In this document: positions 23,096-31,552 of the stretch, one piece after another
How positions within the stretch are numbered: the stretch's first letter is position 1
Layout: each line of letters begins with the position of its first letter
Assembly: GCA_019509985.1 (NCBI GenBank)
Contig: JAEKLF010000097.1
Span: 1 to 40,328 of the forward strand
Direction: 5' to 3'
Origin: Burkholderiales bacterium
GTDB taxonomy: Bacteria; Pseudomonadota; Gammaproteobacteria; Burkholderiales; Burkholderiaceae_C
Length of the DNA stretch: 40,328 nt
The notes under the pieces: model-generated
What the model was told of the DNA's origin: nothing
Databases searched by the model: none
Seen by the model: only the letters and a program-made list of their open reading frames with translations
Program-made: the position numbers and the translations under genes

Positions 23096-23832
23096 GAGGT
23101 GGGCGCGAGTGATGGCGCGGCGGAGATGGGGCTGGCGGCGGCAACGGCAAGAGGTCGCCGGTGTCTGCCCCCAATCAGCCACAGTGTCATCGCCAGCTCG
23201 CCGACCAGGGCTGGCAGCAGGATGGCAGGGAAGAGCAGGTTGGCAATCGGCGGCGCCATCAGCAGCGCGATGCTGTTGACGAGGTAGCACAGGCCGGCCA
23301 GCGCCAGCATCCAGCCCAGCACACGCGGCAGCACGCCGCTTCGCGCGATCAGCCAGCCGCGGATGACGCAGGCGAAGCCGAAGAAGATCAGGCCGATGCC
23401 GAAGCCCTGGCCATGCAGGTGCACGGCGAACAGCGCCATTGCGTCGCGCTGGCCGGGCAGGAAGGCCGCGGCCATGGACGGGCTGGTCAGCAGGTCCAGC
23501 GCGGCCAGCGCCTGCACGCGGTTGGCCACCAGCACGCAGGTCTGCACGAGGTTGAGGCCTGTCGCCGTCAGCGCCAACGGCTCGTTCACCGGCTTCAGCA
23601 GCCGCCACATCATGACGATGATGGGCAGGTCCAGCACCTGCATCAGCAGGTCGGCCATCAGGCCGCTGCGCCACAGCAGCGGGTTGGCCGCGATGTGCTG
23701 GGCCGTGGCCGCGGCGTCGCCGGCGACGACCAGACTGCCGCGCACGACGGTCTCGCTGTACAGGCCCAGCGCAATGATGGCCAGATAGCATAGGCCCGAG
23801 ATGCGCAGTTCGCGCGAACCGACGGTGCTCAT
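23092..23832 (-). CDS. DUF4386 family membrane protein
   Basis: The 246-residue protein starts MSTVGSRELRISGLCYLAII and has about six hydrophobic helices. The segments GLYSETVVRGSLVVAGDAAATA near 23-44 and HLHGQGFGIGLIFFGFACVIRG near 138-159 are typical of DUF4386. The family has no known function. The start codon overlaps the stop of the upstream gene and its stop overlaps the globin start (both ATGA), so all three proteins should be made together. A membrane partner for a globin is an attractive but untested idea. Confidence 0.82.
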   Translation of the reverse strand: MSTVGSRELRISGLCYLAIIALGLYSETVVRGSLVVAGDAAATAQHIAANPLLWRSGLMADLLMQVLDLPIIVMMWRLLKPVNEPLALTATGLNLVQTCVLVANRVQALAALDLLTSPSMAAAFLPGQRDAMALFAVHLHGQGFGIGLIFFGFACVIRGWLIARSGVLPRVLGWMLALAGLCYLVNSIALLMAPPIANLLFPAILLPALVGELAMTLWLIGGRHRRPLAVAAASPISAAPSLAPTS

Positions 23833-24344
23833 GCCGGCCTCGCGATGTGCCAGGCGCGGCGGGCGATGCCGCGGACCAGCCAGGAGAGGCCGGCGATGAC
23901 CACGCCGATCAGCGTCGGCAGCACGGCGCCGAAGGTCCAGCTCATGCCGAGCACGAAGCCCAGCAGGCTTTCCGGCCGGTGGGCCGGCAGCAGCACGGCG
24001 AGCAGCAGCAGGCCGAAGAACAGCGCCTCGGTCGCGGCCTGGGCCTGCAGGCTGAAGGCCAGCGACAGTGCCGCGCCGAGCAGCAGCGGCAGCATGAAGC
24101 CGAGGGCGACGGGCAGCCAATCGCGCGCGGCGGCCTGCGCGCGCGGCAGCCGGCCCGCGGCCCACGCGGCCAACGCCGGCAGGATCAGCAGGCCCCAGGC
24201 GTTGGACAGGCCCGGCAGGTCGGCGCGCTGCAGCAGGTGGTGGCTGGGGATGCCGCCGTGCAGCGCCTCCCAGCCGAGGTGCAGGGTCTCGGCCATCAGG
24301 GCGAAGGCAGCGAGTGTCAGGCGCGATGTGGAGGTGACGGGCAT
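23829..24344 (-). CDS. hypothetical multi-pass membrane protein
   Basis: The 171-residue form starts at ATG 24344 (MPVTSTSRLTLAAFALMAET). Segments include LHLGWEALHGGIPSHHLLQRADLP with several His and about five transmembrane helices up to residue 165 (WLPVALGFMLPLLLGAALSL, ALFFGLLLLAVLLPAH, VLPTLIGVVIAGLSWLV). I do not recognise a named family. The Shine-Dalgarno is weak. It is the first gene of the trio with the DUF4386 protein and the globin. A longer frame up to 24689 overlaps the divergent lipoprotein gene and is not favoured. Confidence 0.68.
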   Translation of the reverse strand: MPVTSTSRLTLAAFALMAETLHLGWEALHGGIPSHHLLQRADLPGLSNAWGLLILPALAAWAAGRLPRAQAAARDWLPVALGFMLPLLLGAALSLAFSLQAQAATEALFFGLLLLAVLLPAHRPESLLGFVLGMSWTFGAVLPTLIGVVIAGLSWLVRGIARRAWHIARPA

Positions 24345-24553
24345 GGTGGTGAAGTGTGACCGGAACAGCTGGGTAGCTTGCCGCCGGACACCTGGGGCCG
24401 CGACGCGGTTGCGACCGGCAGCGCGAGCGAAGCGATCAGCCGCAGCGCCGGCCGACGGGCGGTGCGGCGTTAACGCAAGCAACGCCGGGTAACAGCTGTC
24501 GGGCGGGCATGGCTCTAGAGTTGGCACATCCGCCACGACTCCGGTCCCTGCCC

Positions 24554-25270
24554 ATGCGCCATCTCCTTTCGATCGTCTCCGCCCCGGTCCTGCTGGCCGT
24601 ACTGCTCGCCGGTTGCGCCGCGGTGCGCGACACGCGTGTCGGGCGCGATGGGCGCAACGGGGGCGAAGCGCGCATGGCCCAGGCGCCATCGGTGGCCAGC
24701 GTGGCCGAGGAGCCGTTTGGCAAATCGGGCTGGGGCCGGCAAGGCGATTTCAAGCTCAGCGGCCAGCGCGTGCGCTACGAGCGTGGCGCCGACAAGCTGT
24801 CGCTGTTCGAACCGCTGGGCGGCAATCTGAGCACGGCGCTGCGCTTCAGCTGGACCGGCCCGGCGGGCGAGAGCTCGGCCGTCTGCGAGGCCTGGACGCC
24901 GGAGCTCAGCGCCAACGCCCGTTCGGCCGACAGCAAGCCCTGGGTGCTGAGCTGCCGCTGGGGCAGTGCGCCCGCGGCCATGCTGCAGATCGGCGAGGGG
25001 CAGATGCGGCGCGGCAAGCTCAGCCGTGAAGGGGCCTACCGCCGCGGCGAGCTGACGGTAGGCCTGCGCTCGGTGCATCTGCATGAGGGCAGCCCGCAGC
25101 CGCAGACGGCCGCCGCGGGCTACGAGATGCTGTACCAGGGCACGGTCGTCGGCAGCCTGGACCTGAGTGGCGCGGTGCCGCGCCTGCGCCGCCCGGACCC
25201 GGCCACGCCGGTGGGCCGTGCCGTCACCGAGGCCGCCTTGGCGCTGGCGCTGGTCTCGGAACCGACCTGA
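24554..25270 (+). CDS. hypothetical lipoprotein
   Basis: The 238-residue protein starts MRHLLSIVSAPVLLAVLLAGC with lipobox LAGC, lipidated at Cys21; an earlier in-frame ATG at 24509 would weaken the signal peptide. The mature part is beta-rich and hydrophilic (GDFKLSGQRVRYERGADKL, SRWGS-like strands, ELTVGLRSVHLHEGS), with a conserved-looking pair of Cys near 115 and 137 (AVCEAW, LSCRWG) that may form a disulfide. I do not recognise the family. It converges with the Lrp-type regulator gene with 3 nt between stops. Confidence 0.68.
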   Translation: MRHLLSIVSAPVLLAVLLAGCAAVRDTRVGRDGRNGGEARMAQAPSVASVAEEPFGKSGWGRQGDFKLSGQRVRYERGADKLSLFEPLGGNLSTALRFSWTGPAGESSAVCEAWTPELSANARSADSKPWVLSCRWGSAPAAMLQIGEGQMRRGKLSREGAYRRGELTVGLRSVHLHEGSPQPQTAAAGYEMLYQGTVVGSLDLSGAVPRLRRPDPATPVGRAVTEAALALALVSEPT

Positions 25271-25279
25271 TCGTCAGGT
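25265..25279. terminator. compact hairpin spanning both convergent stop codons
   Basis: ACCTGA (25265-25270), loop TCG, TCAGGT (25274-25279). The forward stop TGA and the reverse stop TGA each lie in one arm. It could end transcription from either side, but lacks a T-tract. Confidence 0.35.
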
Positions 25280-25720
25280 TTCCAGCTTCAGCGTCGGCAC
25301 GCGGCGGCGCAGCGGCTGCGCCTTGACGATGCTGGAGCTGGTCTGGGCGCAGTCGGCCAGGCGATCCAGGGCCTGATCGAGGTGCTCGATGGAGCGCAGC
25401 GCCAGGCGCAGCACGAAGCAGTCGTCGCCGGTGACCTTGTCGCATTCCAGCGCCTCGGGCATGTCGTCGATGCGCTGCTGCACCAGGGCCAGCGCCCCCG
25501 GCATGGGTCGCACACGCACGATGGCTTGCAGCGTGAAGCCCAGGGCCAGCGGATCGATGTCGATGGTGAAGGCGCGGATCACGCCGCGCTCGCGCAGCCG
25601 CGTCAGCCGCTCCGAGGTGGCGGGCGGCGACAGGCCGATGGCTTCGGCCAGGTCCTTCAGCGGCGCGCGGGCATCGGCGGCCAGGGCGGCGAGCAGCAGG
25701 CGGTCGGTGGGATCGATCAT
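25274..25720 (-). CDS. Lrp/AsnC family transcriptional regulator
   Basis: The 148-residue protein starts MIDPTDRLLLAALAADARAP. An N-terminal helix-turn-helix (residues ~20-45: LKDLAEAIGLSPPATSERL) is followed by the linker GVIRAFTIDIDPLALGF and a RAM ligand-binding domain (residues ~65-140) with VTGDDCFVLRLALRS. Such regulators bind DNA as octamers and respond to amino acids. It diverges from the EamA exporter gene across 95 bp, the usual arrangement for a regulator of an amino-acid or metabolite exporter. A longer frame up to 26557 is antisense to the exporter and rejected. Confidence 0.9.
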   Translation of the reverse strand: MIDPTDRLLLAALAADARAPLKDLAEAIGLSPPATSERLTRLRERGVIRAFTIDIDPLALGFTLQAIVRVRPMPGALALVQQRIDDMPEALECDKVTGDDCFVLRLALRSIEHLDQALDRLADCAQTSSSIVKAQPLRRRVPTLKLET

Positions 25721-25815
25721 GATTCTGTTGAGTTGGCGATTTGCCGTTGCGGTTTCTGCCAATCCTACGACTTGCCATCTTTGTCGCATGGATTCCTCGG
25801 ATGTGCCTTGGAACA

Positions 25816-26700
25816 ATGGAATTTCCCGTCGTTGCAAGGAATCCTGTGTCTCCCACCACCCGCGGCGTGCTCGAAATGGGCAGCGCAATGAGCCTGCTGG
25901 GCTCGATTGGCTATTTCGTGCTGCTGTCCGGCTTGGCGCCGCTGGACGTCGTGTTCTGGCGCTGCGGCTTCGGGCTGCTGACGCTGGCGCTGATCTGCAC
26001 GGTACTGGCCCCGTGGCGCCGGCCCAGCGCGCGGGAGCTGGGGCTGGCGGTGCTGGGCGGCGTGGCCATCGTGCTGAACTGGGTGCTGCTGTTCGGCGCC
26101 TACGGCAGGGCCTCGGTGGCCGTGGCCACGGCGATCTACAACTTGCAGCCTTTTCTGCTGATGGGCCTGGGCGCCGTGTTCTTCGGCGAACGCCTGAGCG
26201 CGGCGCGGCTGGCGTGGATGGGCCTGGCTTTCGTGGGCATGCTGCTGATCGTGCAGGCGCGGCCCAGCGCCGGCTACGTCGGCGGCAACTTCGCGCTGGG
26301 CGTGGCCATGGCGCTGGGCGCCGCGGCGTTGTGGGCAGTGGCGGCCGTTGTCGCCAAGCGCCTGAACGGCATGCCGGCGCCGCAGATCGCGCTGATCCAG
26401 GTGGGCGTGGGTGTGCTGATGCTGGCGCCCTTTGCCGACTTCGGCCAATTGCCGCAGACGGCGATGGGCTGGATGCCGCTGGTGGTGCTGGGCGCCGTGC
26501 ACACCGGCCTGATGTACGCACTGATGTATGCAGGCGTACAGCGCCTGCCGACGGCACTGCAGGGCGGCCTGTCCTTCCTCTACCCCGTGGTCGCCATCGG
26601 CGTGGACCGGTTGGCCCTCGGGCACGCGCTGGCGCCGCTGCAGTGGTTGGGTGCGGCGGTCATCCTGCTCGGCGCGGCCGGCTTGTTCCGCGCGTCCTAG
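25816..26700 (+). CDS. EamA/DMT family transporter
   Basis: The 294-residue form starts MEFPVVARNPVSPTTRGVLEM; an upstream ATG at 25741 is possible but would extend into the regulator's promoter region. Ten hydrophobic helices form two EamA repeats: the first has FWRCGFGLLTLAL and VAVATAIYNLQPFLLMGLGAVFFGE (split by design), the second has NFALGVAMALGAAALWAVAAVV and YALMYAGVQRLPTALQGGLSF. DMT proteins export amino acids, nucleosides or drugs across the inner membrane. Its stop TAG shares the four bases CTAG (26697-26700) with the stop of the convergent SRPBCC gene. Confidence 0.87.
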   Translation: MEFPVVARNPVSPTTRGVLEMGSAMSLLGSIGYFVLLSGLAPLDVVFWRCGFGLLTLALICTVLAPWRRPSARELGLAVLGGVAIVLNWVLLFGAYGRASVAVATAIYNLQPFLLMGLGAVFFGERLSAARLAWMGLAFVGMLLIVQARPSAGYVGGNFALGVAMALGAAALWAVAAVVAKRLNGMPAPQIALIQVGVGVLMLAPFADFGQLPQTAMGWMPLVVLGAVHTGLMYALMYAGVQRLPTALQGGLSFLYPVVAIGVDRLALGHALAPLQWLGAAVILLGAAGLFRAS

Positions 26701-27227
26701 GATTTCTCGGCCAGCGCCTTCAGGTTGGCCAGGCCGCTGTCGAAGTCGGGGCCGACCATCTTGTTCATGAACAGGCCCATCCAGCGGTAGATCGGGTTGG
26801 CGCCCATGTCGCCGTTCATGGACCAGGTGACCTGCGTGCCGCCGCCATTGGCGTCGAGGCGGAAGTCGCCCGTGGATGTGGTGCCGAAGTCGGGGAAGAA
26901 GAGCTCGTAGCCCAGGCGCTTGGGCGGCTCGGCGGTCGTGAAGGTCATGCGGCCGTCGCCCTGGCTCTTGCTCTTCCAGGCCCACACGGCGCCGGCACCC
27001 GAGGCGGGGCCGCTGTACTCGACGGCCATGGCCGGGTCGCGCTGGTTCCAGGCGCTCCATTGCTTCCAGCCGCGCGGGTCGGCGATGAGGGCGTAGATCT
27101 TTTCCGGCGCGGCGTTGATCTGAACCGTGCGCGTCACGGTGAACTTGGGCGACAGCATCAGCCCGCCGGCCAGGCACACGGCCATCAGCACGACGATGGC
27201 GATCAGCAGGACCTTGAGCGCTTTCAT
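26697..27227 (-). CDS. SRPBCC (START-like) family protein, membrane-anchored
   Basis: The 176-residue protein starts MKALKVLLIAIVVLMAVCL, an N-terminal anchor or signal (cysteine at 18 is not in a clear lipobox). The rest is a polyketide-cyclase-2-like fold: VTRTVQINAAPEKIYALIAD near 31-50, WKQWSAWNQRDPAM near 54-67, GAGAVWAWKSKSQGDGRM near 78-95, and a C-terminal helix MNKMVGPDFDSGLANLKALAE. The family binds hydrophobic ligands in a deep pocket; the ligand here is unknown. It diverges from the PhyH gene. Confidence 0.82.
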   Translation of the reverse strand: MKALKVLLIAIVVLMAVCLAGGLMLSPKFTVTRTVQINAAPEKIYALIADPRGWKQWSAWNQRDPAMAVEYSGPASGAGAVWAWKSKSQGDGRMTFTTAEPPKRLGYELFFPDFGTTSTGDFRLDANGGGTQVTWSMNGDMGANPIYRWMGLFMNKMVGPDFDSGLANLKALAEKS

Positions 27228-27314
27228 CGGGACTCTCCCGGAGATTGAGGTGGCCGCACTGTCGGCCGGTGAGCCAAGCCACACAATCCGCACAACTCCC
27301 TGCCGCAAGCCTCC

Positions 27315-28169
27315 ATGAAGATCAACGCCGACCTCGCCTCCGTGTATGCCGATCAAGGCTTCCTCGTCATCCCCGGCTTCAAGTCGGCCGCCGACATCGC
27401 CGCGCTGCGCGAGCGCGCGCTGCAGATCGTCGACGCCTTCGACCCCGGCGAGCAGCGCCCCGTCTTCACGACCGAGGAGCAGCAGCGCCACGTCGACGAC
27501 TACTTCATCGACAGCGGCGACCAGATGCGCTGCTTCTTCGAGGAAGAGGCCTTCGACGCCGAAGGCCGGCTGCGCGTGCCCAAGGACCTGGCCATCAACA
27601 AGATCGGCCATGCCATGCATGACCTGGACCCGGTCTTCAGCGCCTTTTCCAAGGGCGAGGCGCTGCGCGGTGTGGCCGCCGAGCTGGGGCTGGCCAAGCC
27701 GCAGGTCTGGCAGTCGATGTTCATCTTCAAACAGCCCGGCATCGGCGGCGAGGTGCGCTGGCACCAGGACGCGAGCTTCTTCGAGAGCGACCCCATCACC
27801 GTGACGACCTTCTGGTTCGCGCTGGAAGACGCGACGCTGCAGAACGGCTGCCTGTGGACCGAGCCCGGCGGCCATCGCGGCGCGCGCGGCGTGCTGCGCG
27901 AGCGCTTCGTGCGCGAGGGCCGCCAGGCCTGGATGGAGCAGATCAACCCCACGCCCTGGCCCGCAGCGGATTCGGCCGAAGCGATCCCGCTGGAAGTCGA
28001 GGCCGGCTCGCTGGTCGTCTTCCACGGCCTGTTGCCGCATTACTCGGCCGCCAACCGTTCGGCCAAATCGCGCCATGCCTACACGCTGCACGTGACCGAC
28101 GGCGCGAGCGCCTACTCGCCGCGCAACTGGCTGCAGCGCGGCGCGGCGCTGCCGGTCGCGGGTTTCTAA
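27315..28169 (+). CDS. phytanoyl-CoA dioxygenase (PhyH) family protein
   Basis: The 284-residue protein has the Fe(II)/2-oxoglutarate dioxygenase facial triad His150 and Asp152 in WHQDASFF and probably His242 in GLLPHYSAANRS, with Arg253 in SRHAYTLHV as the 2-oxoglutarate anchor. The N-terminus DQGFLVIPGF is typical of PhyH. These enzymes hydroxylate acyl-CoAs or small metabolites in the cytoplasm. No peroxisome-like or phytanate pathway genes adjoin it, although beta-oxidation genes lie elsewhere in the window. The substrate is unassigned. Confidence 0.87.
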   Translation: MKINADLASVYADQGFLVIPGFKSAADIAALRERALQIVDAFDPGEQRPVFTTEEQQRHVDDYFIDSGDQMRCFFEEEAFDAEGRLRVPKDLAINKIGHAMHDLDPVFSAFSKGEALRGVAAELGLAKPQVWQSMFIFKQPGIGGEVRWHQDASFFESDPITVTTFWFALEDATLQNGCLWTEPGGHRGARGVLRERFVREGRQAWMEQINPTPWPAADSAEAIPLEVEAGSLVVFHGLLPHYSAANRSAKSRHAYTLHVTDGASAYSPRNWLQRGAALPVAGF

Positions 28170-28337
28170 GGGGTCGGCACGCCGTTTGCCCGCATCCCCA
28201 CACAGTCCTCACAACCGCTCACAACCGGGGCCCGTTGTCCTACAAGGGGACTGAGCTTGCGCCGGCACGGCCTGCGGCGCCCCGCGCACAAAGTTGACCT
28301 CACCGCAAAACGTCGACCACGACGACAGGAGGCCAAC

Positions 28338-29486
28338 ATGAAGTTTCCGAAATCCGTGCACGCCGAGGGCTGGTTGGACCACATGGAAACCACCGAAGCC
28401 GGGCATCTTCCCGACGCGCTGAGGGACGGTGGCAATGCGCCGCTCAATGCGCCTACCACCCCTGTGAACCGCCCGACCGCACCGCGCGTGACGCCGACGA
28501 TGGCTTCCACGATCGACCCGCGGCCGCAGACATCGAATGAGCGCCCCCTGCACGCGCCCAGCCGCCCGCAGCCGTCGGCCACGGCATTGCCTCCGCATCG
28601 CGAGTCCAGGCTGAACTGGGCGATCGGCGCGGGCGTCGGCCTCGTGCTGATCGCCGCCGTGGCGCTGTGGGCGTCGCACAAGACCACGGCCACCAGCGAC
28701 GTGCCACCGCCCGTGTTGACCGGCAGCGCAACGCCCGACACCCAGGTCGCTGCCGCCACGCCGACCGATGCGACGCCCGCCGCCTCACAGGCCGAGGAGG
28801 CGGCGCCCACTTCGCCGAGCACGCCCACACCCACCAGCGATAGTTCGACGACGGTAGCCGCCGCCCCCGCGCCTGCCGAGCCCGAGCCGGTCCGCGGCGG
28901 CAAGCCGGTGACGACCGTGAAGCCAGCGGCCGAATCCATCGCCGTCGCCCGGGCCGCGCCGCACAGCGAAACCCTCGCCCAGGCAACACCGCAGCCGGCG
29001 CCACGCGCGGTGACGCCGCAGCCTGATGCCTTGTCGGGCACGGGCCCGATCACGATGCCGCCTACGGCTGCCGGCCCGACGACCCCGCCGTCGCAGACCA
29101 TGCCGCCGGCCACCACGCCTCAGGCAACGCCACCGGCCACCGCGCCGCAGGCCGTGCCGCCGGCAACGACGCCGCAGCCTGCGGTGCCACCGGTCGCCGC
29201 CGCGACGCCGCCCGTGGTCGCTCAGGCGCCCGCGGCCGAGCCGGAGGACAGCGGCATCACCGTCAAGGTGAAGCAGGCCCTGTCGAGCGACTCGGTGCTG
29301 TCCGCCGTGACCATCGCCGTCAGCACCGACCATGGCGTCGTCAAGCTCGAAGGCCAGGCGCCCGACGCCCTGGCGCGTGAGCGCGCCACCGTCGTGGCCG
29401 CGGCGACCCTGGGCGTGAAGGCCGTCGACAACCGCCTGACGCTGCCGCCGGTGGCCTCGCTCGGCAGCGCACAGACCGGCGGCTGA
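28338..29486 (+). CDS. BON-domain membrane protein with Pro/Ala/Thr-rich linker
   Basis: The 382-residue protein starts at ATG 28338, with AGGAGG upstream; a longer frame from 28257 is less likely. A cytoplasmic N-terminus (~1-92) precedes one transmembrane helix (RLNWAIGAGVGLVLIAAVAL, ~91-112). A long low-complexity region (~115-305) then carries PPATTPQ-like near-repeats around residues 265-300, and the C-terminus is a BON domain (~310-375: VKVKQALSSDSVLSAV, GVVKLEGQAPDALARERA). BON domains bind membranes or phospholipids in the periplasm. The linker could span the periplasm toward the outer membrane. A strong terminator follows. Confidence 0.82.
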   Translation: MKFPKSVHAEGWLDHMETTEAGHLPDALRDGGNAPLNAPTTPVNRPTAPRVTPTMASTIDPRPQTSNERPLHAPSRPQPSATALPPHRESRLNWAIGAGVGLVLIAAVALWASHKTTATSDVPPPVLTGSATPDTQVAAATPTDATPAASQAEEAAPTSPSTPTPTSDSSTTVAAAPAPAEPEPVRGGKPVTTVKPAAESIAVARAAPHSETLAQATPQPAPRAVTPQPDALSGTGPITMPPTAAGPTTPPSQTMPPATTPQATPPATAPQAVPPATTPQPAVPPVAAATPPVVAQAPAAEPEDSGITVKVKQALSSDSVLSAVTIAVSTDHGVVKLEGQAPDALARERATVVAAATLGVKAVDNRLTLPPVASLGSAQTGG

Positions 29487-29504
29487 CCCCGCATGCCGGA
29501 ACAA

Positions 29505-29529
29505 AAAAGGCGCCCATCGGGCGCCTTTT
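29505..29529. terminator. Rho-independent terminator, usable in both directions
   Basis: AAAA, then GGCGCCC (29509-29515), loop ATC, GGGCGCC (29519-29525), then TTTT. The perfect 7-bp GC stem with A-tract before and T-tract after can end transcription of the BON gene (plus strand) and of the 142-residue gene (minus strand). Confidence 0.88.
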
Positions 29530-29549
29530 GCTTGGTGCGTTCGTGCGGC

Positions 29550-29978
29550 TCAGTGGCAGAGCTGCGTGCGGGCCGGCGCCAGCTCGGCGTCGATGAGCGC
29601 CTCTTCGGTCAACTCGCGGGCGGCTTCGAGCTGCAGGCAGAGTTCGGTGATGCCGTCGTCGCGGCCGCCGATAATTTCGGGCAGCGGCGCAGTGGCGATG
29701 TCGGTGGGCAGGTCGGCCAGCGCGCCGATCAGCTGGAACAGCAACTCCAGGCTCGCCTCGCCGCCTTGACCGCCTTGAGGCAGGTCGCGCGCGGCGCCCA
29801 GGCTGCGGGCCAGATACCAGCAGGCGTCGGCCGCGTTGTCGCAAGCCTGCGCCTTGAGTTCGAGGGCGCGGTTGCGCGCGTCGGCTTCGCTGCGGGCCTG
29901 GACGAGCTCGTAGGCACCCAGGTCGGCCGGGACGGCATCGTCAAGCGAGAGCGCGGCAAAGTCGAGTTCGTGGGCCAT
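29550..29978 (-). CDS. hypothetical protein, 142 residues
   Basis: The acidic, largely helical protein starts MAHELDFAALSLDDAVPADL and ends ELAPARTQLCH. It contains ALELKAQACDNAADACWYLARS near 40-61 and LELLFQLIGALADLPTDIA near 77-95. No signal peptide or membrane segment is seen. I do not recognise the family. It follows glmU on the same strand with a 118-nt gap and ends at the bidirectional terminator, so it could be read from the glmU transcript. Confidence 0.65.
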   Translation of the reverse strand: MAHELDFAALSLDDAVPADLGAYELVQARSEADARNRALELKAQACDNAADACWYLARSLGAARDLPQGGQGGEASLELLFQLIGALADLPTDIATAPLPEIIGGRDDGITELCLQLEAARELTEEALIDAELAPARTQLCH

Positions 29979-30096
29979 GCGTACTGCGGTGTTTGTGAGG
30001 CAGGGTCATCCTAACGGCGGGCCGGCTCGGCGGTCGCCCCGTGACCGCGGGCGGTGTGAAGCAATCGCCGGAACAATGTCACGGCACCCGCTCTAT

Positions 30097-31476
30097 TCAA
30101 CGCTTCTTGGTCGGGCGGGTCCAGCCAGTCAATGCCACTTGTTTCCCGCGCGCCACGGCGAGGTCACCAGCTTTTACATCCTTGGTGATCGTGGAGCCGC
30201 CGCCGACGGTTGATCCGTCGCCCAGCGTGACCGGGGCGACCAGCACGCAGTTGGAGCCGACATGCACGTCGTCGCCGATGTCGGTGCGGTGCTTGTTGGC
30301 GCCGTCGTAGTTGGCGGTGATGGAGCCCGCGCCGAAGTTGACGCGCTCGCCCACCGTGGCGTCGCCCAGGTAGGCCAGGTGGTTGGCCTTGGCGCCCTTG
30401 GCCAGCGTCGAGTTCTTGACCTCGACGAAGTTGCCGATGTGGACCTCGGCGGCGAGTTCGGCGCCGGGGCGCAGGCGGGCGAACGGGCCGATCAGCGCGC
30501 CTTCGCCGACGCTGGCGCCGGCCGTTTCGCCGTCGATGTGCGTGAACTCGTGGATGCGTGCGCCGGCGGCGATCTTGGCGTTGCGAATCACGCAGTTGGC
30601 GCCGATGCGCACGTTGTCACCCAGGTCGACATGGCCCTCGAAGACGCAGTTCACGTCGATGTCGACGTCCTGGCCGTGCGTCAGCGTGCCGCGCAGGTCG
30701 AAACGGGCCGGGTCGGCCAGGCGCACGCCGGCGCGCATCAGGTCCTCGGCCTGCTGGGCCTGGAAGGCGCGCTCCAGCTGGGCAAGCTGCACGGGATCGT
30801 TGACGCCCAGCACCTCGGTCTCGCTGCTGGCCTTGATGCCGAGCACCGGCAGGCCCTCGGCAACGGCCATTGCGACGATGTCGGTGAGGTAGTACTCGCC
30901 CTGGGCGTTGTTGTTGTTCAGCTGGCCCACCCAGCGCTTGAGCGCCGCCGTGGGCGCGGCCATCATGCCGCTGTAGCCCTCGTGGATGAGGCGCTGCTCG
31001 GGCGTCGCGTCCTTGTGCTCGACGATGGCCAGCACGCCGCCATCGTCCTGGTTGCGGATGATGCGGCCGTAGCCCGTGGGGTCGAAGAGGTCGACGGTCA
31101 GCAGCACGAGGGCATGGCCGGCGCAGGCGTCGATGAGGGCCTTGGCCGTGGCGGTCTCGATGAGGGGCACGTCGCCGTTCAGGATCAGCGTGGTGCCGTC
31201 GCCAACCAGGGCGGGCACGACCTGCTGGATGGCGTGGCCGGTGCCGAGCTGGGGCATCTGGCGCACGAAGGAGATGCCATCGGCGGAGACCGCGGCCTCG
31301 ACCTGTTCGGCGCCGTGGCCGGTGATGACGACGCGCGCGGCGGCGGCCAGCGGTTCGCAGCTCTTCAGCACATGGGTCAGCAGCGAGCGACCGGCGAGCT
31401 TGTGCAACACCTTGGGCGTTGCGGACTTCATGCGGGTGCCCTTGCCCGCCGCCATGATCACGATGTTGAGCGCCAT
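30097..31476 (-). CDS. glmU: bifunctional GlmU: GlcNAc-1-P uridyltransferase / GlcN-1-P acetyltransferase
   Basis: The 459-residue protein has the N-terminal pyrophosphorylase signature LNIVIMAAGKGTRMKS and PKVLHKLAG, then QLGTGHAIQQV and YGRIIRN. The C-terminal half is a left-handed beta-helix with hexapeptide repeats (VRIGANCVIRNAKIAAGARI), the acetyltransferase segment NHLAYLGDATVGERVNFGAG and GSITANYDGANKHRT. It makes UDP-GlcNAc for peptidoglycan and lipopolysaccharide in the cytoplasm. Length equals the E. coli enzyme. The longer frame to 31626 is rejected because the family starts at MALNIVIMAAG. Confidence 0.96.
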   Translation of the reverse strand: MALNIVIMAAGKGTRMKSATPKVLHKLAGRSLLTHVLKSCEPLAAAARVVITGHGAEQVEAAVSADGISFVRQMPQLGTGHAIQQVVPALVGDGTTLILNGDVPLIETATAKALIDACAGHALVLLTVDLFDPTGYGRIIRNQDDGGVLAIVEHKDATPEQRLIHEGYSGMMAAPTAALKRWVGQLNNNNAQGEYYLTDIVAMAVAEGLPVLGIKASSETEVLGVNDPVQLAQLERAFQAQQAEDLMRAGVRLADPARFDLRGTLTHGQDVDIDVNCVFEGHVDLGDNVRIGANCVIRNAKIAAGARIHEFTHIDGETAGASVGEGALIGPFARLRPGAELAAEVHIGNFVEVKNSTLAKGAKANHLAYLGDATVGERVNFGAGSITANYDGANKHRTDIGDDVHVGSNCVLVAPVTLGDGSTVGGGSTITKDVKAGDLAVARGKQVALTGWTRPTKKR

Positions 31477-31516
31477 GCCTGCCTTGCGACTGCGTTTTAA
31501 CGAAGTCGCGATTATG

Positions 31517-31542
31517 GTCAGGCCGGCGGGCGCTCCCCGCCT
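31517..31542 (-). terminator. GC-rich hairpin before glmU
   Basis: CAGGC...GCCTG with an imperfect inner GC stem lies between the DUF4136 stop and the glmU start on the minus strand. It may terminate the lipoprotein gene. No clear T-tract is present. Confidence 0.3.
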
Positions 31543-31552
31543 GACGCCACGG

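Noticed and set aside
29040..29230. Regularly spaced repeats in the BON gene resembling a CRISPR or tandem array
   Set aside because: They are short, imperfect codon-level repeats of PATTPQ within a coding frame, without unique spacers or cas genes.
30262..31500. 412-codon plus-strand open frame opposite glmU
   Set aside because: It is antisense to an unmistakable GlmU and its product (Val/Asp/Ala-rich) lacks any domain.
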